From Ruminococcus sp. (GTDB lineage Bacteria; Bacillota; Clostridia; Oscillospirales; Ruminococcaceae), in NCBI RefSeq assembly GCF_019417665.1, contig NZ_DXUU01000020.1, positions 1 to 41,778 of the forward strand: 41,778 bases of DNA, written 5' to 3'. This document shows positions 32,239 through 40,916 of the stretch, piece after piece. Under the pieces are notes generated by a model, which worked only from the letters and a program-made list of their open reading frames with translations, did no database searches and was not told where the DNA came from. Position numbers and translations under genes: made by a program. Within the stretch, counting starts at the first letter, position 1. Each line of letters begins with the position of its first letter.

Positions 32239-33713
32239 AATGATCCCTCCTGTTCAGAGAATGAATCCTTTTTCTGTGCATATGAGGCAATTGTAGACGT
32301 AACCACATTTACAGTTGTGCTTGTTTCTGATGCAGCAGTACTCTCCGCCGGGTCATTTACGAAAATGGGGAAACTTGCCCTGGCAGTGGTATCCCTATAG
32401 GTGTACCACAATATAACATGATAGATGCCAGGCGTATTCATATCCAGCTGACTAGTGTCCACAGTGAGCACACCGCTTTCTATGAGTGCACTGACAGCTT
32501 CTGAAGTCAGATCCTGGGTATACACCTCAGGCTCATATCGTTCCACACCATCTTCGTCAGTATAGCAGTAACCGGCGGAAATATTCGTTCCAGTAAAGTC
32601 TACTTCCTCTCCAGGCTGATATTCAATCTTGTCCGGATAACTGTGGAGGAAAAGATAAGAAGTTAGTTGCGGATCAATAGTTGTTGTTTCTGACTGAGTA
32701 GTCGTTGTCACATCTGTAGCAAAAACAGTTGTAGTCTGCGTGGTATCCGTAGTCTTCATTGTGGTTTGCTCTGTAGACCATATCGTTGTTGTTGTCTGTG
32801 TGGTAGTCAGCATAGTAGTTTGAGTCGTGGTCAGGGTTGGAAAAAACGTTGTCGTCTGTGTGGTAGTCAGCGTAGCAGTTTGAGTCGTGGTCAAAGTTGT
32901 AAAAGTCGTTGTTGTCTGTGTCGTACCTGGGATAACTGTAGTGGTTGTCCCAGGCAGAGCAGAAGTTTTTTCCGTTGTGACGATATTGGTTTCTTCATCC
33001 TGTGTATCTGTTGTAGCAACAGCCGCTGTGCTGACAGTAGTTCTGCTTGTCTGCGTGTTATGCGTCGTATACATAGTAGTCCCGGCGGAAGTTTCGGCGT
33101 TGCCTGTCAAAACTGGTGTGGTCTGCTTTACCGATGCAGCAGAATTGGTTTCTGTCACCATATCCGTATTTGTGTCTGGCTGCTCCAGTGCAGTTTCCAC
33201 AGGAGAAGCATCCCCACTACCAGTTAGTATGCTATCGGTTTCTCCGGCATTTTCCGTCACAGCTGTTGTTTGCGTTTCCGTGGGATTCTGAGAAACGGTA
33301 GCGGCAGCCTCTAATGTTCCCGATACAGTTGCTTCCGCTGTCTGAACAAACTGAGTCGGTTCGACCACCTCTAGTGTACCTCTTCCCTCCTGGATGGTGG
33401 GATAGATAGACAGACCCAAGCCCAGGAAAACTGCTGCTGTGATCATGCCGATCCACTCTATGCGGAAAAAGCGCATTTTACGGAACAATACAGGAAGAAG
33501 TGCACTGTATTCCTGTTTCATGTACTCCGGTTCCTGCATCTGTCCCCGCAGCAAGGCAATCTCACGAACAAGTGCATCTACCTTGTCAAAATCCGGTTCT
33601 GCCTTTCCCAATTCCTCGTCCATCTGCTGCTCCAGCATATGACAGCGTACTGTATCTCTATGATATTTCTCCTGTATGCGCCGGGCAAACTGAGAATCTT
33701 GATTCCGTTTCAT
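32235..33713 (-). CDS. Single-pass membrane anti-sigma-like protein with Thr-rich stalk and Ig-like domain
   Basis: A 492-residue protein. The cytoplasmic N-terminus (1-83) is charged and helical with a heptad-like run near 25-60; a single membrane helix follows (about 86-105). The extracellular part is a very long Thr/Val/Glu-rich stalk (about 110-345, with repeated TTTQTT units) and a terminal Ig-like domain (about 348-452; YPDKIEYQPGEEVDFTG, PGIYHVILWY). Its start overlaps the ECF sigma stop as ATGA, the usual arrangement for a sigma and its membrane anti-sigma. The N-terminus does not match a zinc-binding anti-sigma motif (no HxxxCxxC), so anti-sigma function is inferred from context. A surface-sensing role is also inference. 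Confidence 0.75.
   Translation of the reverse strand: MKRNQDSQFARRIQEKYHRDTVRCHMLEQQMDEELGKAEPDFDKVDALVREIALLRGQMQEPEYMKQEYSALLPVLFRKMRFFRIEWIGMITAAVFLGLGLSIYPTIQEGRGTLEVVEPTQFVQTAEATVSGTLEAAATVSQNPTETQTTAVTENAGETDSILTGSGDASPVETALEQPDTNTDMVTETNSAASVKQTTPVLTGNAETSAGTTMYTTHNTQTSRTTVSTAAVATTDTQDEETNIVTTEKTSALPGTTTTVIPGTTQTTTTFTTLTTTQTATLTTTQTTTFFPTLTTTQTTMLTTTQTTTTIWSTEQTTMKTTDTTQTTTVFATDVTTTTQSETTTIDPQLTSYLFLHSYPDKIEYQPGEEVDFTGTNISAGYCYTDEDGVERYEPEVYTQDLTSEAVSALIESGVLTVDTSQLDMNTPGIYHVILWYTYRDTTARASFPIFVNDPAESTAASETSTTVNVVTSTIASYAQKKDSFSEQEGSL
32785..32923. repeat. 60-bp tandem repeat in the stalk-coding region
   Basis: A 60-base unit is repeated about 2.3 times in exact register (GTTGTCTGTGTGGTAGTCAG at 32789-ish, again near 32849, with flanks TGAGTCGTGGTCA at 32821 and 32881). 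It encodes a 20-residue Thr-rich unit, so stalk length could vary by recombination without loss of frame. Confidence 0.8.
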
Positions 33714-34192
33714 GGAAACTCCCTCCTCTCTTTTGCCTGCATTGCATTTGCAACTTTACGCCGAAGCCGTGTCATTCGCATATAAGCAGACGCTTCTGAG
33801 ATCCTGAGCTGTCCGGCGAGTTCACGGATGGTGTATCCCTCCATGTAATGTTTCCATAACAAGGTATATTCCTCTTTGGTCAGAATGTCCCGGATATGGT
33901 CGTCTGTCCAGTCCGGCTCAGATGTTACACTTTCCCTGGACAGCACTTCCTCCGGTGCAGCAGCACAGCGTGCCTCACTGCGGCGGTATTCCTTTATCGC
34001 AATATCTGCCGCACGGTACAGCCATGGTCGGATATGTTCCAGATCTTTCAACACAGACTGCTTTTTTACCAGGACACAGAACACCTCCTGGGTGCAGTCC
34101 TTAGCCGCATCTGCATCGTCCAACCTGGCAACACAGTAATAATAGATGGAATCATAATATCGTTCCACTATCGTTGTTATGATATCTTTCAT
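33710..34192 (-). CDS. ECF-type sigma-70 family sigma factor
   Basis: A 160-residue sigma factor with region 2 (about 1-75; YYDSIYYYCVARL, AKDCTQEVFCVL, RPWLYRAA) and region 4 (about 105-155; TKEEYTLLWKHYMEGYTIRELA, SEASAYMRMTRLRRKV), with a short linker and no region 1 or 3, as in ECF sigmas. It would direct RNA polymerase to a small regulon, probably cell-surface genes. AGGATG lies before ATG. It is translationally coupled to the membrane anti-sigma-like protein. Divergent secreted dockerin genes lie 427 bases away, which makes them candidate targets (inference). Confidence 0.9.
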   Translation of the reverse strand: MKDIITTIVERYYDSIYYYCVARLDDADAAKDCTQEVFCVLVKKQSVLKDLEHIRPWLYRAADIAIKEYRRSEARCAAAPEEVLSRESVTSEPDWTDDHIRDILTKEEYTLLWKHYMEGYTIRELAGQLRISEASAYMRMTRLRRKVANAMQAKERREFP

Positions 34193-34246
34193 TAGTTCAT
34201 CCTATTTCATCATGATGGTAGGCAGAAGTGCCGTGATAGTATTTTT

Positions 34247-34252
34247 ATTATA
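34247..34252 (-). promoter_or_regulatory. -10 element of the sigma operon
   Basis: A perfect TATAAT on the minus strand about 55 bases before the sigma start codon. A clear -35 is not visible at the usual distance. Confidence 0.45.
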
Positions 34253-34619
34253 TCACAGCCTTCTATATAGTACCGACTGAAAAAGTAGAAAATCTAACGA
34301 AAGCCGCACAATTTTGTAGGAATACACAAATTCAAGTCAAATAAATTGTATAAATTATCCCCAAGTCGAAGAAAAAGGAAAACAATGGAGAATCTGCTTT
34401 CCACGCAAAGTCCGGCAAGGGCATAAGGGATGATACTTCACGGAGAAAAAGACATCAGAAATATGGAATGCACTCCCTCATGCCTTGCTAATTTTTACAT
34501 TTAACACGTTATTTTTGACATTTTGATTTTGGCGAGAAAAAAGTATGCTATTATATAAGTATTAGAAAAAATCAGCACATGGTTTTTTCTTGAAATAAAA
34601 TTGAAAGGATGTATTTCTT
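34253..34619. other. Intergenic region between sigma operon and dockerin cluster
   Basis: About 370 bases without a complete gene. TTGACA at 34515 and AT-rich TATTATAT at 34549 suggest a plus-strand promoter for the 34620 gene, but the spacing is poor for any single pair. A frame at about 34386-34492 reads FHAKSGKGIRDD and KYGMHSLMPC, vaguely like the end of a tyrosine recombinase, without a start or intact motif. GGAAA/TTTCC at 34378-34402 can pair. Nothing firm can be named. Confidence 0.4.
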
Positions 34620-35549
34620 ATGAAAAACAAAATGAAAAAATTGACCGCTGGTGTTTCTGCACTGGCAATGGCAGCAACTCTCTCTGCTACTTCTGTACCG
34701 GCTTTTGCGGCAGAATTTGAGAGCATGGAAGCGCAGGAATTTGTGAATTCCTTTGAAGACGAACGTGCTCATAATGTTGCACAGTATTGTGTAGATAACT
34801 GTACAACATTGGATGAAGCAAGAGAAATCATGAAAACCTACATGGAGGGACGTTCGCTGATTGATAGTGAAAGCACAACAACGCCTCTTACAAGGTCGAC
34901 TAAAAAAACGCACGCAATCAGTGGTCCGTATTATAGCGGATCCAACCTTGCTAGCACTCCTCACCGAGCAGTAATCCTTGTAATGAATACTGCGGCAACC
35001 ATGGAGGGATCTATAAAGATCTCATGGAATCATAATAAAGTTAAGTATTTATGTGACGAGAAGGAACCGTACAAATTTTTTAGTAACTATTCCAACATGG
35101 AATTTTCCTTGAAAACCGATCAGGACACAGGGGATGAATTTATTAAGATCGAAGATAGAATAAAAAGAACAACTGATACAGCTGGTGACTCTGCTAGTGT
35201 TTGTTCTTTCAAAATAAAAGCAGTTTCAGAAGCGACTTCTGAATCGTCTGTTCACAGTGCTTTCATGATTGATACTAGAGGAATTTACTCTACAAATGGT
35301 CAAGACTCCGATATTGAAATTCATACTTACGCTTTAGGCGATTATGACCACAATGGTATTGTCAATTCTGCAGATTCCTCTTATTTGTTGGAATTGCTTA
35401 CTGGTTACGACGTTACTTTTACTTATGGTGGTAGTAACAGCAGCGAGTATAATGCTGTATCTGGTCCTGTTAGCGTTCTGGCAGCAGATGCAAACGAAAG
35501 TGGTACTATTGATATTTCAGATGTAACCTGGATTAATCAGCACATTTAA
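34620..35549 (+). CDS. Secreted dockerin protein, unknown central domain
   Basis: A 309-residue secreted protein: signal peptide ending AFA (about 30), a helical region (35-75), a beta-rich central domain (about 95-235) that I do not recognise, possibly cohesin- or carbohydrate-module-like, and a dockerin-like C-terminus (about 240-309). The first Ca-binding repeat is DYDHNGIVNSADSSYLL and the second is DANESGTIDISDVTWI, separated by an unusually long insert of about 45 residues (GYDVTFTYGGSNSS...). The second repeat ends abruptly with NQHI. AAAGGATG precedes ATG. The next gene follows by 33 bases. Confidence 0.8.
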   Translation: MKNKMKKLTAGVSALAMAATLSATSVPAFAAEFESMEAQEFVNSFEDERAHNVAQYCVDNCTTLDEAREIMKTYMEGRSLIDSESTTTPLTRSTKKTHAISGPYYSGSNLASTPHRAVILVMNTAATMEGSIKISWNHNKVKYLCDEKEPYKFFSNYSNMEFSLKTDQDTGDEFIKIEDRIKRTTDTAGDSASVCSFKIKAVSEATSESSVHSAFMIDTRGIYSTNGQDSDIEIHTYALGDYDHNGIVNSADSSYLLELLTGYDVTFTYGGSNSSEYNAVSGPVSVLAADANESGTIDISDVTWINQHI

Positions 35550-35582
35550 GCATATCCTCTTATCTGGAAAGGAGCGCAAAAA

Positions 35583-36878
35583 ATGAAAAAAGCTTTTGTT
35601 TCTTCTATAGCAATATTGCTTTCCGCATCCATGCTTGGCGGAACAGTTCAGGCAGCAAATGCCGTACCTGTTGCCACTTCCACCACAGAAGAAACAGATT
35701 ACCGATATGACGAGGTTTATACGGGCACATGTGGAAATGATACAGTTTCTGCTACATATACATTTGCATTCGGGGATGTACGTGAAGACGGCTCACTTCC
35801 TTTAGAACTCACATTTTCTACAGAAGATGTCGCCCCCTCAGAATTCACCTACTACACAGGAACATATAATACTTTCTGGGAGGATTCCGATTTGATCTCA
35901 TGGAAGTATGATAAATCAACAAGGACGCTTACCTTTTCAGGTACGGGTTCTATGGTTGATAAGGAAAATAACTATGCATCAAGAGTTTGGAAACATATTC
36001 TTTCAGAAGATTGCATTATTCAAAATGTTGTTTTTGAAGAGGGTATCACCGATTTGGGATATATAGATACAACTTTATTTGAATTGAGCTGTTGGTCAAA
36101 CTATGATAAAGTTCCTATGACCAACCGAACCGTTTCCATTCCCGAAAGCGTACCCGAAGCCAATCTCACTGCTTCCTTACTAGCCAATTGTACTTACAAA
36201 GTGCTTTACGGTTCTGAAGCATATAGATATTTTTCCTATCATTCCTACAAGTATGTTGTAACTGATATAGCAAAAAACCCTTTGTGGGAAACTTCCGGCA
36301 GCACTATTTTTGCAAATAACAAAGCTACATGGGAATATGATTATCAAAGCGGAGTCATGACGATCAGCGGCGGTATTTTTAATCTAATGAGTACCCCAGT
36401 GTTAGGACCACGAAATGCATATGTACTGAATGCTGATGTTGTTGTTCCGGATGATCCAAGCAGTACAGAACTTGGATACAATACATACATGCGTGATTTT
36501 CTCTCAAGAAAAGCGCCTATCTACTGCTATAAAAACAGTGATTTTGCAGAAAAATACGATCTTTTTATCCAGCAATTCCAAGCATATATGGAAACACTCA
36601 GCGAAGAAGAGCTCGAATATTTGAATACAGATTGTCTGAATGCAAATATCATCTTTCTTGACGAGGAAACATCCTTTGTAGGCGATGCAAATCTGGATGG
36701 CAAAGTTGACGTAACTGACGCTGTTTTGCTGAATAAGGTTGCAAACGGCAGTGTCACACTGAACGATCTCCAAAGAAAAAATATGGACTGCAACGGTGAT
36801 GGTACAATTTCTGTGGAAGATGGTCTTGCGCTCCTGCGCTATCTGGTACATCTGGAAGATTCTCTGCCCATTGCCTAG
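35583..36878 (+). CDS. Secreted BspA-like protein with C-terminal dockerin
   Basis: A 431-residue secreted protein: signal peptide (1-24, MLGGTVQAA), then modules with the signature W-x-YD-x(3)-RTLTFSGTG (about 103-120) and TWEYDYQSGVMTISGG (about 247-262), which is the opening motif of BspA-type leucine-rich-repeat proteins. A type I dockerin follows (about 362-425) with DANLDGKVDVTDAV and DCNGDGTISVEDGL repeats, ending LVHLEDSLPIA. It should dock to a scaffoldin; binding partner of the BspA part is unknown. AAAGGAG precedes ATG. The next gene is a paralogue with a nearly identical signal peptide. Confidence 0.85.
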   Translation: MKKAFVSSIAILLSASMLGGTVQAANAVPVATSTTEETDYRYDEVYTGTCGNDTVSATYTFAFGDVREDGSLPLELTFSTEDVAPSEFTYYTGTYNTFWEDSDLISWKYDKSTRTLTFSGTGSMVDKENNYASRVWKHILSEDCIIQNVVFEEGITDLGYIDTTLFELSCWSNYDKVPMTNRTVSIPESVPEANLTASLLANCTYKVLYGSEAYRYFSYHSYKYVVTDIAKNPLWETSGSTIFANNKATWEYDYQSGVMTISGGIFNLMSTPVLGPRNAYVLNADVVVPDDPSSTELGYNTYMRDFLSRKAPIYCYKNSDFAEKYDLFIQQFQAYMETLSEEELEYLNTDCLNANIIFLDEETSFVGDANLDGKVDVTDAVLLNKVANGSVTLNDLQRKNMDCNGDGTISVEDGLALLRYLVHLEDSLPIA

Positions 36879-36894
36879 ATGAAAGGAGGTCAAA

Positions 36895-38181
36895 ATGAAA
36901 AAAGCTATAATCACTTTCAGTGCACTGTTACTTTCCGTTTCCATGCTTGGCGGAACAGTTCAGGCAGCAGGCAGCACTGCACTTGTTGCAACCTCAGTTA
37001 CGCAGCAGACGACCTACTCCGGCACATGCGGTGCAAAGGGCAGTGATGTCACATGGACATATGATACAGAAACAGAAACTCTGACCATTTCCGGAACGGG
37101 CAAAGTTGAAGCATATGTAGAAAATGGTGCAACCATCAAAACCCCTGGCTGGATGGCAAATGGCATTCCTTTTGAAGCAACTCATGCAGTGATCGAAGAT
37201 GGTATCACTGGCGTTGGAGAGGGTTTCTATGAAAACTGCTTCGGCGGTTCCGCTGGTGCTTTAAAACTGGAGGTAAGCGAAAGCGTCAAAAACATGGATC
37301 TGGAAAGCCTGCTGAATAACGAAAATGTCTATTTCTACGGAAAAAAGGAATCCTGGTTTTACTATTCGGTTTATCAAACAGACCGTTTTATCTCCACAGG
37401 TACAGCTACTGAAAAATATGTTCCCACTTCTGGTACTTATTCAGACGGAGCAACGTGGAGCTATGACATAGAAACCCGAACTCTCACCGTAGACGGAAAT
37501 GGTATGATCGCCGAAAGTGAATATATGGAACACTTCGGGCAATCAGCAGAAAAAGTGGTGTTTGGAAGAGACGTTCAACCGCCGGACAGAACAGATTCCA
37601 ATGGTCTGAATCTATTTCTTTATTCGTGTATCGCACAATATACAAGTGAGGATGGTCCTGAGGTTTGTCTCTACCGTAACAGCGTCATGGGAGCGGAATA
37701 CGAAAAATTTTATGCATATCAGCTAAATCAAAGCGGAAAAGATGAGGATTGGGTCAATCAGCACTATCCAGTTACTCTCCTGGAATCCGGCACAGGTGGA
37801 GACCTTTATCTTACAAAAACATATGGTACAGTTGACGGCGGAGCAACATGGGAATTTGACTGCAGCAGCCGTACTCTGGTTTTTGATAACGGTACAATAA
37901 ACAAAATCCCTTATTTGGACGACCAAATCCCCTCCGACGTGTGGTATTGTACAGAATCTATTGTTTGGGGAAAAAATTTGATTCCCAATGAAGAAACAGC
38001 AAGTCTTGATTCTGTTACCTATAATGCATTTGTCTTTCGAGTAGCATTATCAGATTCAAATTTTACGGAAAAAACCATGTATTGCTACGCCAATAGTGCG
38101 TTCGCAAAAGAATATGAAGTTTTAACAGGAAATCCAGATGTTTTCAACAATTTTTACGCGGAACGCAGGGAGAATTCCTGA
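36895..38181 (+). CDS. Secreted BspA-like protein, C-terminally truncated paralogue
   Basis: A 428-residue secreted protein with a signal peptide sharing SMLGGTVQAA with its upstream neighbour, then three modules opening TWTYDTETETLTISGTG, TWSYDIETRTLTVDGNG and TWEFDCSSRTLVFDNG (about 44, 186 and 318). There is no dockerin: the frame ends at 38181 with YAERRENS. Downstream sequence holds further module-like fragments in other frames before a mobile element begins, so this gene probably once continued to a dockerin and was shortened by frameshift and insertion. AAAGGAGG precedes ATG. Confidence 0.8.
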   Translation: MKKAIITFSALLLSVSMLGGTVQAAGSTALVATSVTQQTTYSGTCGAKGSDVTWTYDTETETLTISGTGKVEAYVENGATIKTPGWMANGIPFEATHAVIEDGITGVGEGFYENCFGGSAGALKLEVSESVKNMDLESLLNNENVYFYGKKESWFYYSVYQTDRFISTGTATEKYVPTSGTYSDGATWSYDIETRTLTVDGNGMIAESEYMEHFGQSAEKVVFGRDVQPPDRTDSNGLNLFLYSCIAQYTSEDGPEVCLYRNSVMGAEYEKFYAYQLNQSGKDEDWVNQHYPVTLLESGTGGDLYLTKTYGTVDGGATWEFDCSSRTLVFDNGTINKIPYLDDQIPSDVWYCTESIVWGKNLIPNEETASLDSVTYNAFVFRVALSDSNFTEKTMYCYANSAFAKEYEVLTGNPDVFNNFYAERRENS

Positions 38182-38331
38182 AAGTGAGCGATATAATTTA
38201 TCTGAATGATACAGACGCTTTGCCCTATACTCCTGTAGATAAACACAGCCAGGAGGATATATGCATCTCGACCAGACAAGCGGTATCCTAGACGGCGGTG
38301 TCGAATGGACATTTGGAAACGCACGTCACAA
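38163..38331 (+). pseudogene. Decayed 3' extension of the BspA-like gene
   Basis: Beyond the stop, one frame reads GEFLKVSDIIYLNDTDALPY and a second reads YMHLDQTSGILDGGVEWTFG; the latter aligns with YLTKTYGTVDGGATWEFD in the intact gene. Two frame changes within about 100 bases, then loss of similarity near 38330, mark decay ending at the mobile element. An AGGAGG before the ATG at 38261 would allow a 24-residue peptide, probably by chance. Confidence 0.65.
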
Positions 38332-38358
38332 ATGATACAATGCACACCCCAAAGCAAA

Positions 38359-38385
38359 GGGAGTGCAGTCTGCACCCCCACTCCC
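38359..38385 (-). terminator. Terminator-like hairpin behind the recombinase fragment
   Basis: On the minus strand GGGAGTG pairs with CACTCCC and is followed by TTTGCTTT, starting at the stop codon of the recombinase fragment. Confidence 0.45.
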
Positions 38386-38386
38386 C

Positions 38387-39141
38387 TCAAATTTTCTGTA
38401 CCAACTCCGTCCCATCTTTCAAGACAAACACGATTTTTCCATCTCGATGCACCACTGCTTTTTCTACAGCAGCCAGCCACAGCTGTGTGTCAAATTCCAG
38501 CAGCATCCCATTTTGTCCGCTCAATGCTCTTTGAAAGTCCTGAATCTGTTCTCGTTTTGCCAACCGCTCTGCTCGTTGTTCCTGCAGAGCGGTTTCTTGT
38601 TTCTGCAGCGGTTCATATTGTCCCACCAGTGCCTGATACCGTTTCTCATACTTTTCCTGATCCTGCACAATTTCACTGTTCTCCCGAACATATCCCTGTA
38701 CCTGTTCCGAAATCCGTATTTTCTGCGTTTCCAGTCCTGCAGTTGATGCTCCAAATCCGTACAGTCCGTGAGCAGTTCCAGCATTACCTGACAGTTTTCC
38801 AGAATTGCTTTTCGCTTTTGCAGCAATTCCTGAACTGCCGCCTGAAACCGCTGCTGTATGACACTCTCCTGCAAATGGGGTGTCTGGCATTTGCACACCC
38901 CTTGGAATTTGTGATTGCATTGCCAGATCACACGGCGATATTTGCTGTTGGAATGCCAAACTTTTGCCCCGAAGAAATTTCCGCAGTCTCCGCAGACAAG
39001 CCGGGCAGCAAATACGCTCTTTCCATTGTACTGCCGCCGCAGGTTCTGTCGTCGCAGCATTTCTGCCTGCACCAGTTCAAATTCCTCCGGATCAATGATG
39101 GGTGGGTGACTGTGCTCCACGAAATACTGGTCGTAATACGC
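38387..39141 (-). pseudogene. C-terminal fragment of a large serine recombinase, frameshifted
   Basis: From about 39141 the frame reads YYDQYFVEHSHPPIIDPEEF, then a recombinase zinc-ribbon region (CGDCGNFFG...CNHKFQGVCKC) and coiled-coil sequence. Near 38735 the frame shifts: LTDCTDLEHQL continues as ETQKIRISEQVQG in another frame and runs to 38387 through a coiled coil and FVLKDGTELVQKI. The catalytic N-terminal domain is missing; a stop codon stands just before the fragment. Fragment plus frameshift make it a pseudogene. It abuts the end of the next recombinase by 23 bases, and such elements often carry recombinases in tandem. Confidence 0.85.
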
Positions 39142-39164
39142 TTAGGGAACTCTCTCTTCGCTAA

Positions 39165-40765
39165 TTAAAAGATGCCGATACCCCGAAAAAAAACCGAAAT
39201 TGCGTTATCTCTTTTTGAAAACGGCAACTTTTTGCTTGTGTTTTGACATTTGCCAACCTCAATATGTTCGATAAAGTCAACCAACATTTGTGGAGTGAGT
39301 TCCGTAACGGCATCATACTTTTTGATTGCCTGCATCAACAGTTTGACCTTGTTGGCAGATTCATTTTTCTTATGAAGTTTGCCTATGAATTCTGCAACGA
39401 ATGCGTTAAGTTGTTCTTTTTCTTCATCGTAAGTTTTTTCAGACTTGCAAATAAAGCTCCATCTATTTCACCTCTGACTTTTGCTTCAAATAAGCCCTGA
39501 ATGTACTTGTCAATTTCTGCAATGCGAAGCTGTGCCTTTTCAAGATCAGCTGAAACAACGGCTTTGCTGTCATCAGACTTCTTTTCTAAATGCTTCTGCA
39601 TGATTCTGTGAAATTCATCGGGATCAGATTTTGCCTCGCCGATGATTCTCTGAATAGCTCTCAGAACTTCATCTTCAAGATACTTTTCTGGAACACCGTG
39701 AAAGTAACACCCTTTGCTTTTTCGGTAGGTTGCACATTCATAACAATAAAGAGTATTCTCACGCTTTGTACCGCACTGTCTGCCGTGCATTCTTGCATGA
39801 CAGTCCATGCAATACAGATAGTCACCAAAAAGGTATTTGTGCGGTCTGGACGGATGACGTATCGTTTTTTCACGTCTGTCCTGTGCCATCTGAAACAGTT
39901 CACGGCTGATGATTACAGGGTGCGTATTCGGAAAGATCTTGATTTTATCGCTTCCATTGTAGATCACAGTCTTATTCTTATAAGAGGTTCGCTCTGTACG
40001 AAAATTGACTGTATCTCCGACATATTCCTGTCGTTTGAGAATAGAAACCACAGTCGCACTGCACCAGGAGTAAATATTTTCAGTAGTGACTGCAATGCCT
40101 TTACGGATTTTCTTATGATATTCTACTCCCACACGTTTTTCAGCCTGTAACTGCATGGCGATCTGCTTTGTTCCCATTGCATGATAAACATACAGTTCAA
40201 AGATTTCTCTGACTACCTCAGCAGCTTCTCCATCGATCAGCCACTCCTGCTTGTTTTCCGGTGTATTGTAATACCCATACGGCAATTTTGAAGTGATGTG
40301 CTGACCACTGTTGCCTTTCTGTCGCATCATAGAGCGAATCTTTTTGGAAATGTCCCTGCTGTACCATTCATTCATCAGATTATTGATCGGCAGCAGTTCA
40401 TTCATTCCCTTGGCGGAGTCTACATTATCGCTTATCGCAATAAATCGTACATGGTATTTCGGAAAGTCAATTTCCACATACTGACCTACCATGAGATAAT
40501 TTCTGCCCAGTTGGCTCATATCCTTGACAATTACTGTTCCGACCAAGCCGTTTCTGATGTCATCCATCATACGCTGAAAATCCGGTCTGTTGAAATTTGT
40601 GCCTGTATATCCGTCATCCGCATAATAGGAAAGATTCGTAAAGCCATTGGTTTCTGCATAATTTTTAAGCAGTGCTTTCTGATGCTCAATGCTTCCGCTT
40701 TCCGTGTCAATACCGTCATCAAAAGAAAATCGGGTATATAGAGCAGTGATTTTTCCTGTCTGCAT
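39165..40765 (-). pseudogene. Large serine recombinase (TnpX/Tn4451-like) with a C-terminal frameshift
   Basis: The catalytic resolvase domain is intact: ALYTRFSFDD with the nucleophile Ser, SIEHQKALL, GYTGTNFNRPDFQRM and VKDMSQLGRNYL. A recombinase domain and a zinc ribbon (CMDC...CYEC) follow, to about residue 440. Near 39425 a run of six A shifts the frame: FASLKK goes on as LTMKKKNN and stops at 39383, whereas the other frame reads TYDEEKEQLNAFVAEF and LTPQMLVDFIEHIEVGK and ends at 39165, a normal C-terminus. One missing A would explain it. The uninterrupted part is 460 residues and could still be made. AGGAGG precedes ATG. Confidence 0.85.
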
Positions 40766-40916
40766 ACTTGTTTCCTCCTATACTGACAGGCTTAAAATTG
40801 CTCTTTCTATTTTAGCGCAGAAGCGGAATAAACACAACCACAAAAGCAAAACTGTTGCTGAATCGTCGTAATTTGTTACAAAATTGCAGCAATCAGGTTT
40901 GGTGCGTTCTTCATAT

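Noticed and set aside
32785..32923. A CRISPR-like repeat array.
   Set aside because: The repeats are contiguous, in frame and coding, without spacers. No CRISPR array or cas gene is visible in the window.
34378..34450. A possible cyclic-di-GMP-I riboswitch (ACGCAAAG at about 34402).
   Set aside because: Only the ACGCAAAG-like core fits. The bases that should be unpaired (GGCAAAC) instead pair with TTTCC, and the closing stem and 3' GGGTTxCCG segment are absent.
35583..38181. The two BspA-like frames as one interrupted gene.
   Set aside because: Each has its own ribosome binding site and full signal peptide, so they are tandem paralogues.
38305..39168. A 287-codon plus-strand open frame across the recombinase fragment.
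   Set aside because: It is antisense to recognisable recombinase sequence and has no motif of its own.
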